Part shown: positions 1 to 7,967 of the stretch, in pieces
Layout: every line of letters begins with the position of its first letter
Numbering within the stretch: position 1 is the stretch's first letter
Origin: Nannocystis sp. RBIL2
Lineage (GTDB): Bacteria; Myxococcota_A; Polyangia; Nannocystales; Nannocystaceae
DNA: 64,000 bases
Reading direction: 5' to 3'
NCBI RefSeq assembly: GCF_026626745.1
Contig: NZ_JAPNJW010000001.1
Span: 2,650,001-2,714,000, forward strand
Made by a program: the position numbers and the translations under genes
The notes under the pieces: generated by a model
Seen by the model: the letters and a program-made list of their open reading frames with translations, nothing else
Database searches by the model: none
Told to the model about the DNA's origin: nothing

Positions 1-231
1 AATTCGCTCAACTGGGGTCACGGGCGGACTGTACAATGTTTCCTGGCATTTTGCGCCCGCGGTGATGCCGCCAGCCGCGGCGTCACCACCGCGACGATCG
101 TGCGATAGCAGCAATCGCAGACGACGTCCTCGAGACGACCTCTCGCTGCGCCACGACGAGGTCCGCGTCCGCCGATCGAGGACCCTGCGACGACCATCGC
201 CGATGCAGAGCCCTCTTCCGGGCGACGCCCG

Positions 232-487
232 TCAACCGGGCCGGACGCGGCGCAGCAGCAGGGCGACGTCGGCGTCGTAGTCGAGCACCGCGGGGTCGTC
301 GATGAATTGCTCGACGTCGATCGCGTAGCTGCGACCGTCGTCGACCGCCAGCTCGCCGCGGTGGCCCGAGAACAGCGCCAGCGCCTCGTCGACGCCGAGC
401 CCGGCGACAATCGCCGCCCTGGTCGGGGCAGGCGGTCGCCAGATTCACCATTGCCAGTACGAAGATAAGCCGAAGACCGTAATGCAT
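232..487 (-). pseudogene. Broken small ORF, possible lipoprotein remnant
   Basis: On the minus strand the frame starting with ATG at 487 begins like a lipoprotein (hydrophobic stretch ending LATAC). It soon turns into Arg-rich noise. A different frame, open from 444 to the TGA at 232-234, reads as a plausible acidic protein tail containing DEALALFSGHRGELAVDDG and ending in LLRRVRPG. No start codon exists for that second frame. I infer one gene split by a frameshift near 420-435. The two pieces could also be unrelated chance ORFs. No function recognised. Confidence 0.3.
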
Positions 488-624
488 GCGAAACGGTGCG
501 CAATCGCCGATGACGCGTCAAGCCGCGAGCCCCTGCTAGCTCGGCGAGCGTCTCGTGGCCGGCCGCGAGCACTCACGCGTCGCTCGCTAGTTCTCGCTCG
601 TCGTCGCGCCGCAGAGCCGCGCCG

Positions 625-969
625 TCAGCGAGCCGGACCCGCCTCGACGAGCTCGTGAAACGAGGCGTCCAGCTCGGCTCTGGCGGGCCGCGCCAGCTGG
701 CGAACCACCGCGCCGTCGCGCATCCACACGAAGTTCGGCCACAACTTGACCCGGAACGAGCGCCCCAGCGCCCGCCCCGGGCCGTCTTCGACCTTCACGT
801 GTTCGACCTCGGGGTGCCGCGCCAGCAAGGCCTTCACGCCGGGCGCCGCGGCCTGGCAGTAGCCGCACCAGGCGGTGCCGAACTCGACGAGCACGAGGCC
901 CTTCCGCTGGTCCAGCTGCTCGCGCGTGGGCGCGTGATCGGGATCGAGGTACTCGGGCGCGAATGACAT
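625..969 (-). CDS. Thioredoxin-like protein
   Basis: The 114-residue product has one thioredoxin fold. A beta strand (LVLVEF) leads into the active site W-C-G-Y-C (Cys35 and Cys38), and a cis-Pro element KLWPNF (Pro78) follows. It is expected to carry out thiol-disulfide exchange in the cytoplasm, since no signal peptide or membrane segment is visible. The ORF stays open upstream to 1167, but that extension is Arg/Ala-rich and unlike a thioredoxin, so I chose the ATG at 967-969. The CGYC dipeptide differs from the CGPC of classical TrxA, so it may be a specialised thioredoxin. It stands alone, with a short AT-rich run just upstream of its start. Confidence 0.85.
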   Translation of the reverse strand: MSFAPEYLDPDHAPTREQLDQRKGLVLVEFGTAWCGYCQAAAPGVKALLARHPEVEHVKVEDGPGRALGRSFRVKLWPNFVWMRDGAVVRQLARPARAELDASFHELVEAGPAR

Positions 970-1192
970 TTTTCTTAAAAAAGCCGTCCTGCCGGGAGTG
1001 TGGCCGCGACGGCGCGGGATACCAGTGCGCATCGACCGCGAGGACGAGAGGCGGCCGCATGGCCCCGCTGCCGACCGCTCCGCGACGCCCGCCCGCGCGG
1101 CCCGAATCGCATCGGGTCCGGCCGAGCCGCCCGCGGCGCGCCAGCGCAGCCGACGCGGCGGGCCCATCGGTGCGCAGCGGGCCGCTCCGCTG

Positions 1193-1208
1193 CTGTCCCA
1201 CGGGACAG
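1193..1208. repeat. Dispersed palindrome, copy at DUF6463 gene end
   Basis: CTGTCCCACGGGACAG is a perfect 7-2-7 palindrome immediately beyond the stop codon of the minus-strand membrane protein gene. It has no U-tract. Related palindromes recur at 22016, 37719 and 50507, so it may be a terminator-like element or a dispersed repeat. Confidence 0.5.
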
Positions 1209-1209
1209 G

Positions 1210-1545
1210 TCAACGGCGCGACCGCGCGAACACCAGCGCGGCCATCGGCAGCACCAGCCAGAAGCCCGAGACGGGGATCGCCAGGCCGCCGAGCAGCGCC
1301 AGCGCGAGCAGCCACCAGCCGAACTCGCGCGGCAGCGGGCGCTCGCGCTCGAGGAACGCCAGCGCCCGCCCGCCGATCATCATCAGGACGCCGGCGACCA
1401 GGAACCAGAACACCACCTCGCGGTCGCGGTCGACCTCGACCGCGCCGACGTAGCCGTCGCGCACGATCGCCAGGGCAACCCCGCCGCCGAGCGCGAGCCC
1501 GACTGCCTCGTGGAGGATCCCGCTCCACAACAGCAGCGTCCCCAC
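1210..1545 (-). CDS. Small integral membrane protein, DUF6463-like
   Basis: A hydrophobic protein of 111 residues with about four transmembrane segments (TLLLWSGILHEAVGLALG, VVFWFLVAGVLMMIGG, FGWWLLALALLGG, SGFWLVLPMAALVF). From memory it resembles the DUF6463 family of small membrane proteins that often sit beside TetR regulators; this is not verified. The ORF can begin at ATG 1575, but that lies inside an operator palindrome. GTG 1543-1545 has a GGAG five bases upstream, so I prefer it. It is divergent from the TetR gene at 1616 and probably repressed by it. Confidence 0.7.
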   Translation of the reverse strand: MGTLLLWSGILHEAVGLALGGGVALAIVRDGYVGAVEVDRDREVVFWFLVAGVLMMIGGRALAFLERERPLPREFGWWLLALALLGGLAIPVSGFWLVLPMAALVFARSRR

Positions 1546-1553
1546 CCCGACTC

Positions 1554-1607
1554 CATACGCTCGCGTATGTCCCATACGCTTGCGTATGTCCCATACCCAG
1601 GCGTATT
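1554..1607. promoter_or_regulatory. Three phased palindromic TetR operators
   Basis: Three palindromes of the form CATACGC-N2-GCGTATG begin at 1554, 1573 and 1592, exactly 19 bp apart. The first two are perfect in their arms. The third is degenerate (CATACCC AG GCGTATT). They fill the gap between the divergent DUF6463-like gene and the TetR gene, so the TetR protein very probably binds here as an array and controls both genes. Confidence 0.85.
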
Positions 1608-1615
1608 GTCAAGCC

Positions 1616-2200
1616 GTGACGAAGCGCGCCACCCGGGGACGCCGTCTCGTGACCCGCGAGGACTGGGCTGACGCCGCGCTCGCGGCGCTGGGCGAGCGCG
1701 GCCTCGCCGGGGTCGCCGTCGAGCCGCTCGCGCGCGCGCTCGGGGTCACCAAGGGCAGCTTCTACTGGCACTTCAAGGACCGGCGCGAGCTGGTCGCGGC
1801 GGCGCTGGCCCGCTGGGAGGCGGTCGCGGTCGACGACCCGATCGCCGCGCTCGCGGGGGTCGACGACCCGGCCGAGCGGCTGCGCCGGCTGGTGGCGATC
1901 GCCTGGGAGCGGCCGGAGCACCTGCGCGCCGAGCAGACGCTCGCGGCCGCCAGCGAACCGGAGATCGCCGGCGTGGTCGCCCGCGTGACCGCGCGTCGCC
2001 TCGAGTTCCTCGTGCAGGCCTACCGCGAGCTCGGCGAGCCCCCGGCGCGCGCGCGGCAGTGGGCCGCCACCGCGATGGCGACCTACCTCGGCACGGGCCT
2101 GCTGCTGCGCGCCGCCCCCGAGGTCGCGCCGACCGACGCGGCCTTCCGCGCCCTGGTGCGGCACTTCGCCGCGACGCTGCTGCCCGCGAGCTCACGCTGA
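1616..2200 (+). CDS. TetR-family transcriptional regulator
   Basis: The 194-residue product has an N-terminal helix-turn-helix typical of TetR: LARALGVTKGSFYWHFKDRR at about residues 35-58. The rest is a helical ligand-binding and dimerisation domain. The ORF track of this frame extends upstream to TTG 1580, but that reading translates the operator palindromes. GTG 1616-1618 falls just past the third palindrome and gives a normal TetR start (MTKRATRGRR). It probably represses itself and the divergent membrane protein through the three operators. It is followed by a duplicated intrinsic terminator. The ligand is unknown. Confidence 0.9.
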   Translation: MTKRATRGRRLVTREDWADAALAALGERGLAGVAVEPLARALGVTKGSFYWHFKDRRELVAAALARWEAVAVDDPIAALAGVDDPAERLRRLVAIAWERPEHLRAEQTLAAASEPEIAGVVARVTARRLEFLVQAYRELGEPPARARQWAATAMATYLGTGLLLRAAPEVAPTDAAFRALVRHFAATLLPASSR

Positions 2201-2216
2201 CGCGCGACGGCTCGCC

Positions 2217-2252
2217 GCGAGCGACTCACGAAGAGTCGCTCGCAAGATTTTT
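2217..2252 (+). terminator. Intrinsic terminator, copy 1
   Basis: Stem GCGAGCGACTC (2217-2227) pairs perfectly with GAGTCGCTCGC (2233-2243) across a 5-base loop. A T-run at 2248-2252 follows. It should end tetR transcription. Confidence 0.8.
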
Positions 2253-2293
2253 GGCTCGACCGGATGCACGCGGCACCCGCCGACCTGTTCGCC

Positions 2294-2329
2294 GCGAGCG
2301 ACTCACGGACAGTCGCTCGCACGATTTTT
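2294..2329 (+). terminator. Intrinsic terminator, copy 2
   Basis: Duplicate of the hairpin at 2217. Left arm starts at 2294, right arm AGTCGCTCGC is 2311-2320, and the T-run is 2325-2329. A changed base shortens the stem by one pair. Confidence 0.75.
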
Positions 2330-2408
2330 GGCTCGACCGGATGCACGCGGCACCCGCCGACCTGTTCGCCGCGGCGACGCCTTGCCGCGCGCGGCGAACG
2401 AATCCGGC

Positions 2409-3050
2409 TCAGCCCTTGTTGCCCGGCTGCGGAACCAGGCGCAGGTACGGCTTCACGGTCTTCCAGCCGTCGGGGAACCGCTCGCGCGCCTCGTCGTCGC
2501 TGACCGACGGCACGATGATCACGTCCTGGCCGTCGCGCCAGTTCACCGGCGTCGCCACCTTGTGCTGCGCCGTCAGCTGCAGCGAATCGATGACGCGCAA
2601 GATCTCGTCGAAGTTGCGGCCCGTCGACGCCGGGTAGGTGATCGACAGCTTGACCTTGTTGTCGGGGCCGATCACGTACACCGAGCGCACCGTCAGCGTG
2701 TCGCTCGCGTTGGGGTGGATGAGCCCGTACAGCTCGCTGACCTTGCGGTCGGCGTCGCCGATCACCGGGAAGTTGACCGCGGTGCCCTGCGTCTCCTCGA
2801 TGTCCTTCTCCCAGCGGTGGTGGGACTCGACCGGGTCGACCGACAGGCCGAGCACCTTCACGCCGCGGCGCTCGAACTCGGGCTTCAGCTTCGCGGTGTA
2901 GCCGAGCTCGGTGGTGCACACCGGCGTGAAGTCCTTCGGGTGCGAGAACAGGATGGCCCAGCTGTCGCCCTTCCACGCGTAGAAGTCGATCGGGCCGTGG
3001 GTGGTGTCCGCCTGGAAGTTCGGGGCAGTGTCGCCGAGACGAAGTGTCAT
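2409..3050 (-). CDS. 1-Cys peroxiredoxin (Prx6-type)
   Basis: The 213-residue product reduces hydrogen peroxide or organic peroxides. The peroxidatic site HPKDFTPVCTTE gives the conserved P-x3-T-x2-C (Pro38, Thr42, Cys45). There is no second cysteine anywhere, so it is a 1-Cys enzyme needing an external reductant. The long C-terminal arm (from about residue 160, including WRDGQDVIIVPSVSDDEA) is characteristic of the Prx6 group and sets it apart from AhpC. Start ATG 3048-3050 has a GGAGAGA ribosome site close upstream. No reductase gene lies next to it; the thioredoxin-like gene at 625 is the nearest possible partner, which is only an inference. Confidence 0.93.
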   Translation of the reverse strand: MTLRLGDTAPNFQADTTHGPIDFYAWKGDSWAILFSHPKDFTPVCTTELGYTAKLKPEFERRGVKVLGLSVDPVESHHRWEKDIEETQGTAVNFPVIGDADRKVSELYGLIHPNASDTLTVRSVYVIGPDNKVKLSITYPASTGRNFDEILRVIDSLQLTAQHKVATPVNWRDGQDVIIVPSVSDDEARERFPDGWKTVKPYLRLVPQPGNKG

Positions 3051-3331
3051 GGTGTCTCTCCGTTCACTATGCTGCGCTAGACTTCGTCAAAGTAGACACG
3101 CTGTCAAGCCGCGCCGACGCGATCGCCTCGGCGCGCGCTGCGAGTCGCGCGCTCGCCAAGCGAGCGTCGCGTCTCGCCGGAGGTCCTTGAAATTTCAAGC
3201 CTTATGGAGGCTGCTGCCAGCGCCTCGAACGACGCGCAGGTGATGCAGAGCACCCGCGCGATCGTCGTCCGACCCGCCCGCGTTTCCACGTCGTCCGCGC
3301 GGCGCCCGGGCGAGTCGCGCCGCGCGTCGGG

Positions 3332-3826
3332 TCACGGCTTCGGCGGCTCCTCGTTCGGGTCGAAGCCGAGGTCGAAGTGGATCACGAACGGGTACGGCTC
3401 GACGCCCGTGTCGTCGAGGATGTCGCCCTCCACCACGCGGCAGCGGCGCACGCTCCCCTCGATGCTCCCGCGCAGACGGCCGTCGCTGAAGTCTTCGAGG
3501 TGGGCGCTCGGGACCTCCTGGCCGCACACGACCGCGTCGCTCGACTCCGGGATCACGCCGTCGGCGAACTCTGCCTCGCCGAGCAGCAGGTGCTGGCGCA
3601 GCGAGGCCAGGTCGGCGTCCACGAGGATGTCGCTGGCGAACGCCAGCCGGAGGTCGTAGTCCTCGCCCTCGAAGCGGAAGTAGCGGATGTCGGGATCGCA
3701 GGTGCCGTCCCAGTTGCACGTGGCGTGGAACGAGCCCTCGAGAGCGTCGGGGAGGTCGTCGGGGTCGTCGTCTTTGCCGCAGGCGAGAGTGAGCGCGAGC
3801 ATCAAGGTAAGGTGAATCGGGCGCAT
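3332..3826 (-). CDS. Hypothetical lipoprotein
   Basis: The 164-residue product starts MRPIHLTLMLALTLACGKDD. This is a type II signal peptide with lipobox TLAC, then an Asp-rich linker. The mature part has four further cysteines spaced in two halves (ATCNWDGTCDPD, VVCGQE, RRCRVVEGD), which could form two disulfides. I do not recognise the family. I chose ATG 3824-3826 over the TTG at 3844 because it starts right at the signal peptide. It stands alone between the peroxiredoxin and a 0.6-kb gene-poor stretch and should be anchored to a membrane facing the periplasm. Confidence 0.75.
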   Translation of the reverse strand: MRPIHLTLMLALTLACGKDDDPDDLPDALEGSFHATCNWDGTCDPDIRYFRFEGEDYDLRLAFASDILVDADLASLRQHLLLGEAEFADGVIPESSDAVVCGQEVPSAHLEDFSDGRLRGSIEGSVRRCRVVEGDILDDTGVEPYPFVIHFDLGFDPNEEPPKP

Positions 3827-4442
3827 ATCTCGAGATTCAAGCAAATTCCTGGCCTTCTCGCAAGCATTTCACCGCGCGCCCCGGCAAGCGAAGCCGCCTC
3901 GACTGCGCGACCTCCTCCCCGCTGTGGGCAGGGCTGCGACTCTCTCCGGGGAGCTGGATGTGCTGCGAGCACCACGCGGAAGCGACCGACACCTCCGGGC
4001 ATCTGCCTTGTCGAACAGAGTCACACCATTGCTGCCAGCGCTTCGACGTCCGGTCTATCGCGTGCGGGACTCCGAGGTGCTCCGATTCGTCACGCCGGAC
4101 GAAAGACAGCGCAGTAGCCGCGGCGTAATCCAGCGAGCGGCACTCGAATTCCCGATCGACGTATTCGTCGCTCTGACGGCCGCGGACGCGTCTCCTCCGC
4201 CTCGCAACACGCGGTCCGCCGCCGCTCGCGCCCGCCCGCGCATGGGGGACGAAGCCGCCGGCGGACGTGCCGCGTCGTCCGTCACCTCGACGCCGACCAG
4301 GGAGGGCGGGCGAGCGGCGCACGAGATCAAAAATCGTTTGATCGCCTTGCGTGCATGCGGAGCCACAATCATGCTCACCGCGCATTTCGCAACGTCGTCG
4401 GCGACGATCCGCCGCCCTCACCCGCAGAGAAATGGGGCCTCG
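3827..4442. other. Gene-poor stretch of about 600 bp
   Basis: Open frames exist on both strands, including an in-frame extension of the next gene back to 3924, but their translations are Arg/Ser/Ala-rich and show no domain. Base composition is less biased than in the neighbours. It probably holds the promoter for 4443. Nothing else recognised. Confidence 0.4.
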
Positions 4443-4784
4443 ATGTCGATCTCATGCTTGCAAGCCCTGGCGTTCAGCTACACCGCGCTGAGCGGCGCAA
4501 ACCCGCAGAACCTCACGGCAACGCCCGAGCCGAGCCTTCAGTCCCCCCAATGGGTGCAGGCGACGATCGCGTCTTGCGACAACTCCTGCAAAGCGGCCGG
4601 TCTGACCGCGGTGATCTCCGGATACGGCGGCAACGGCGAGGCCTTCTTCGTCTGCGCCGCGGACGCTCACGGCGGCGGGCGCCGCGGCGGATACAACTTT
4701 CGTCCCAACTGGGCCGACAAATGCTACGTCGGCTGGGGTGGGGCCGAAGAGGGCATCACGCCGTACTACTGCCTTTGCTACTAG
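4443..4784 (+). CDS. Small Cys- and Gly-rich hypothetical protein
   Basis: The 113-residue product has seven cysteines in its C-terminal three quarters (ASCDNSCKAAG, FFVCAADAHGGGRRGG, ADKCYVGWGG, ending YYCLCY). That suggests a disulfide-rich exported domain. The chosen ATG 4443 has a GGGG run five bases upstream, but the N-terminus is only weakly hydrophobic. An earlier ATG at 4371 in the same frame is possible. It lies 30 bp ahead of a second small Cys-rich gene, so the two are probably co-transcribed. Family not recognised. Confidence 0.6.
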   Translation: MSISCLQALAFSYTALSGANPQNLTATPEPSLQSPQWVQATIASCDNSCKAAGLTAVISGYGGNGEAFFVCAADAHGGGRRGGYNFRPNWADKCYVGWGGAEEGITPYYCLCY

Positions 4785-4814
4785 CGCCCGCCCACGGCGC
4801 ACCGGAGAACGACG

Positions 4815-5201
4815 ATGAACATCGCACCGTCGATCCTTTATGGGGCGCTCCAAACCCTCACGGGCGCGCCCGCAACCGAACCGCCCGGCGACGCCGGCCG
4901 CCCTCCCACGATTCAGGCGACGAACGAGAGCGGCTCACCCGAAGTCGAGCCGGCCCATGAATCCGCGTCGACCCGAGATTGCATCTTCTGGGCCCGGGCG
5001 CACGCGGGCCTGTGCACCAACGCGATCGACGGTACGCCCTCGATCCTCTCGAACAACCTCTGCGCCGACGGTTGCGGCAACACCTACGAGGAGGCCGCCT
5101 ACGCGGCGGCCCTGAGCCTGTCCGTCCAGACGTGCCTCGGACCGGCATGGGGCTGTTGCCTCTACTACGTCGACATGAACTTCAACACTTGCGGCGGTTG
5201 A
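4815..5201 (+). CDS. Small Cys-rich hypothetical protein
   Basis: The 128-residue product starts at ATG 4815, which has GGAG six bases upstream. The first 50 residues are Pro/Glu/Ser-rich and resemble a linker or propeptide. The rest holds eight cysteines (RDCIFWARAHAGLC, NNLCADGCGN, VQTCLG, WGCCLYY, FNTCGG). No clear signal peptide. It follows the Cys-rich gene at 4443 by 30 bp. The two are similar in style but not obviously alignable. It could be a secreted disulfide-stabilised peptide or a precursor. Function unknown. Confidence 0.6.
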   Translation: MNIAPSILYGALQTLTGAPATEPPGDAGRPPTIQATNESGSPEVEPAHESASTRDCIFWARAHAGLCTNAIDGTPSILSNNLCADGCGNTYEEAAYAAALSLSVQTCLGPAWGCCLYYVDMNFNTCGG

Positions 5202-5473
5202 GGCGAGACGCTGCTCGTCCGAGCTCACCTCGAGTGGCGTCGAACAAGGGCGACGGCTGACCGCGCCCGACTGCGTGGGGCGGGCGAACGAGATCGGCAT
5301 GGGTGACAGCGCGAGCGCCAGCCAGCCGCGAACTTCCGCTCGTCGCGGGCCCTCGCGCCCGCCCGTCACGGGGTCGGCAAAATAGAGGCCCGGCCGTCGC
5401 GCAGCGGGGCCGCGCCGGTGTCGGGGAGCCTTCTCGGTTTTTGCGAGAAAATCGGCGAAGCTCGGGCGGCCCG

Positions 5474-7492
5474 ATGCTTCGCGTCGCTCTCTCCGCGCTC
5501 CTCCTGTCCGCCGCTTGCGACGGCCCTGCTCCGTCCGAAGAGCGCCCGTCGACCGTCGCGCCGCCGCCCGCGATCGCGCAGGAACCCGCGCCGCCGCCCG
5601 CGTCGCCGCCGAAGGACTCGCAGCCCCCACCAGTTGCGGCGCGCGAGCGCGGGCCGCACGAGATCGACGAGCATGGCGTGGGGCCGCTCCGCCTCGGCAT
5701 GCGCGACCAGCAGCTCGGCGAATTGGGCCTCCACGGCGATCACCCGCAGGGCAGCGCCTCCTTCGTCCAGGACGGCAAGCCCAGCCCGATCACCTTCCGC
5801 ATGGGCGGGACCCGGACGCTCGAACAAGACGGCCAGCCGCAGATCGTGGCCGACGTCAATCCGGTCGAGATGCGCGTCACCTCGCTGCGGATCGTCGGCC
5901 CCGTCCCGAAGACTGCGGAGGGCGTGGGTGTCGGCGCCGCCCTGCAACAAGTGCGAACAATCTACGGCGAGCCCGAACACACCTGGGGACCGGTCGGCTT
6001 TCTGATGTGCGCCCAGTTCGCGGCGCGGCCCGGGGTCGACGTCTGCTTTCAATCCGGGACGCTGACGCCGATCTGGGCGGACATTCCCCCGGAGGCTCCT
6101 GTCGCCGAGCTGCGCGTGCCCGCGACGCGCCCCTCGCCGCTGACGCTCGGCGAAGATCTGGCGCAGATCGCCGCCGCGCTCCAGGGTCACCTGATCGACG
6201 GCGGCCTCGTGGAGGGCGCCGAGCGAATCCGCCTCGACGGGGAGCGGGAACCATTCGAGCTGCTCGCGCCGTGCGTCCTGCTGCTGCGGAGCGGGCCCGG
6301 CAAGAAACCTTCCAGCTGGTCGTCTTTCAACGCAGTGGTGCGCGGCGGCGAGGTGTACCAGGTCGCGGGCGGCTGGCGCCGCGCCGACGGCTCGATGCTG
6401 CTGTGCGACGGCAACAGCGCGTTCGTGCGCGACGCCGACGGGACCGCAGTGCGCTGGAGATCGACGCACGATCAGCGCTGGCAACCCGAGCCCGCGACGT
6501 GCGACGTGCACGCGGAGCTGGTGCCGCCGCGGGTGGTCTGCAAGGGCATCACGGATCCCTTCGGCTTCAAGGCGGTCATGATGGGCGAGCTCATCGTCGC
6601 CGAGCAGTACGCCGACGACCTCGCCGAGCGCAGGGCGGTGCATCGGGACCGCCGGGCCGGCCCGTTCACCCCCGAGGGTCAGTGCCAGCGCATCGCCGAT
6701 CGGGCGTGGGAGGAGACCGTCCCGGCGCTCGCGTTCGCCGGGGCGCCGACCGAGCTGGTGGCCAGGCTCCACTATCTGCAGGCCAGCTCCGACGTGATCG
6801 CGTCGTGCTCGGCGGAACCGCTGGAGCAGCGCCTGTGCGCCCTCACCACGCCGGAGTTCTTCGAGGCCGCGCGCGCGTGCCCGTCCCGGTTGGCGCGGTT
6901 CCCCGACTGGATGGACGTGGTGCGCGAGCCGTTTCCCAGACCGACGCCCATGCCCCCGGCCGAGCTGAAGCGCCGCACCGCGGCGCTGACGGGCACGTGG
7001 TCGAGGGTGCATGCGGACGAGCGGATGCCGCCCGAGCAGTGGACCTTCTCGTCCGGCGGACGGCGGCTGCAGATCGACGGCGGCCCGGACGAGGGGAGCT
7101 ACGAGCTGTCGCCGACCCCGGAGGGCGCGTGGATCGCCCGCCGCCCGCTGCGCGAGCTGTGGCTGCAGCTCGCCTTCCTCGACGCCGACCACTTCTACGA
7201 CGTCGATTCGCCCATGGCGCGGCTGGTCGATCGACAGCGCTTCGACGTCCGCCTGGCCCCGGGCCGCGAGGTCCTGCTGATGCGCGGCGAGGTGTGCAAG
7301 ACGGTGACCGCGGCCGGACAGCTCCGCGACGCCCGCTGTCGGTTCGTCACGGACGACACCGGCGAGCGGCTCGAGGTCGAGTACACCGACGACGAGGGCG
7401 GAGCAGCGACGACGACGCTCGCCGTCGTCGACGGCTTCCTGGCCCCGCTATCCGCCCGGCCGCAGCTCGCGCTGTTCGCACGCCAGCGCTGA
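5474..7492 (+). CDS. Large hypothetical lipoprotein
   Basis: The 672-residue product begins MLRVALSALLLSAACDGPAP, a type II signal peptide with lipobox SAAC. A Pro/Ala-rich linker follows to about residue 55. The next region (HGVGPLRLGM, then VTSLRI and VRTIYGEPE) has the look of periplasmic proteins that compare an extracted value with a threshold-like scaffold, but I cannot name the family. The C-terminal third contains a beta-rich module (GTWSRVHADERMPPEQWTFS) reminiscent of lipocalin-like repair domains, which is only an impression. The ORF is open upstream to 5303, but that stretch is low-complexity; ATG 5474 is the natural start. It should sit in the outer or inner membrane. Transcribed alone. 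Confidence 0.75.
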   Translation: MLRVALSALLLSAACDGPAPSEERPSTVAPPPAIAQEPAPPPASPPKDSQPPPVAARERGPHEIDEHGVGPLRLGMRDQQLGELGLHGDHPQGSASFVQDGKPSPITFRMGGTRTLEQDGQPQIVADVNPVEMRVTSLRIVGPVPKTAEGVGVGAALQQVRTIYGEPEHTWGPVGFLMCAQFAARPGVDVCFQSGTLTPIWADIPPEAPVAELRVPATRPSPLTLGEDLAQIAAALQGHLIDGGLVEGAERIRLDGEREPFELLAPCVLLLRSGPGKKPSSWSSFNAVVRGGEVYQVAGGWRRADGSMLLCDGNSAFVRDADGTAVRWRSTHDQRWQPEPATCDVHAELVPPRVVCKGITDPFGFKAVMMGELIVAEQYADDLAERRAVHRDRRAGPFTPEGQCQRIADRAWEETVPALAFAGAPTELVARLHYLQASSDVIASCSAEPLEQRLCALTTPEFFEAARACPSRLARFPDWMDVVREPFPRPTPMPPAELKRRTAALTGTWSRVHADERMPPEQWTFSSGGRRLQIDGGPDEGSYELSPTPEGAWIARRPLRELWLQLAFLDADHFYDVDSPMARLVDRQRFDVRLAPGREVLLMRGEVCKTVTAAGQLRDARCRFVTDDTGERLEVEYTDDEGGAATTTLAVVDGFLAPLSARPQLALFARQR

Positions 7493-7598
7493 GCCGTGAT
7501 GGGCCACGAGCGCGTCGCCTGCGATTTATGGTCGTGGTGCCGCGATTGTCACGGGCGCATCGACCCGGCAGCACAGCGCATCATTCGCTCTCGCGCTG

Positions 7599-7967
7599 CT
7601 ACGATTGCCCCGCCGCGTCCTCGTAGCGCCGCACCTCGGCGATGCCCGCCTGATACAGCAGCTCGGCGATCGGCGCGTTCCCCTCGCGCGCGGCCACGAT
7701 CTCGCGGGCCCAGAGTTCGCGGGTGTCGAAGTCGTCGCTGAAGCTCAGCATGAGCGCGGCAATTTTAAAAATGTCGCGCTCCGCGGTCATCTCGTAGCCG
7801 GCGGCTTTCACCGTCGCCGCGCGCACGACCTCGAGCCCCTGCGGATCGCCCGGCCACACCTGAGTCGGTCCATAGTGCTCGCGCAGGAGGGCGAAGATCC
7901 GCCGCTCCGACGCGTCGCGGGCGGCGGCACCGATCTCGCTGCGCTGATCCGGGTCGAGCTTCAGCAT
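7599..7967 (-). CDS. Small effector-associated protein (type VI island)
   Basis: The 122-residue, mostly helical, soluble protein has no signal peptide. Its start ATG 7965-7967 overlaps the stop of the upstream peptidase-like gene (shared base at 7967), so the two are translationally coupled. Residues about 48-95 align by eye with part of the 256-residue protein at 19117: V-V-R at the front, then A..G(Y/F) and LML-x-F-x3-FD(T/S). That second protein also neighbours a putative cell-wall effector. I infer a shared family acting as effector adaptor, chaperone or immunity protein. Which of these cannot be told from sequence. Confidence 0.7.
   Translation of the reverse strand: MLKLDPDQRSEIGAAARDASERRIFALLREHYGPTQVWPGDPQGLEVVRAATVKAAGYEMTAERDIFKIAALMLSFSDDFDTRELWAREIVAAREGNAPIAELLYQAGIAEVRRYEDAAGQS

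Larger units (their letters stand above)
2217..2370 (+). repeat. 77-bp direct tandem duplication
   Basis: Two adjacent 77-bp copies, 2217-2293 and 2294-2370, differ at three positions by eye. Each contains a full terminator hairpin followed by the same downstream sequence. It lies between the convergent tetR and peroxiredoxin genes. Confidence 0.9.

Noticed and set aside
1580..1615. Upstream TTG start for the TetR gene
   Set aside because: It would translate operator palindromes; GTG 1616 fits the family and lies just beyond them.
3924..4442. N-terminal extension of the small Cys-rich protein
   Set aside because: The extension is Arg/Ser-rich with no motif and no ribosome site; ATG 4443 preferred.
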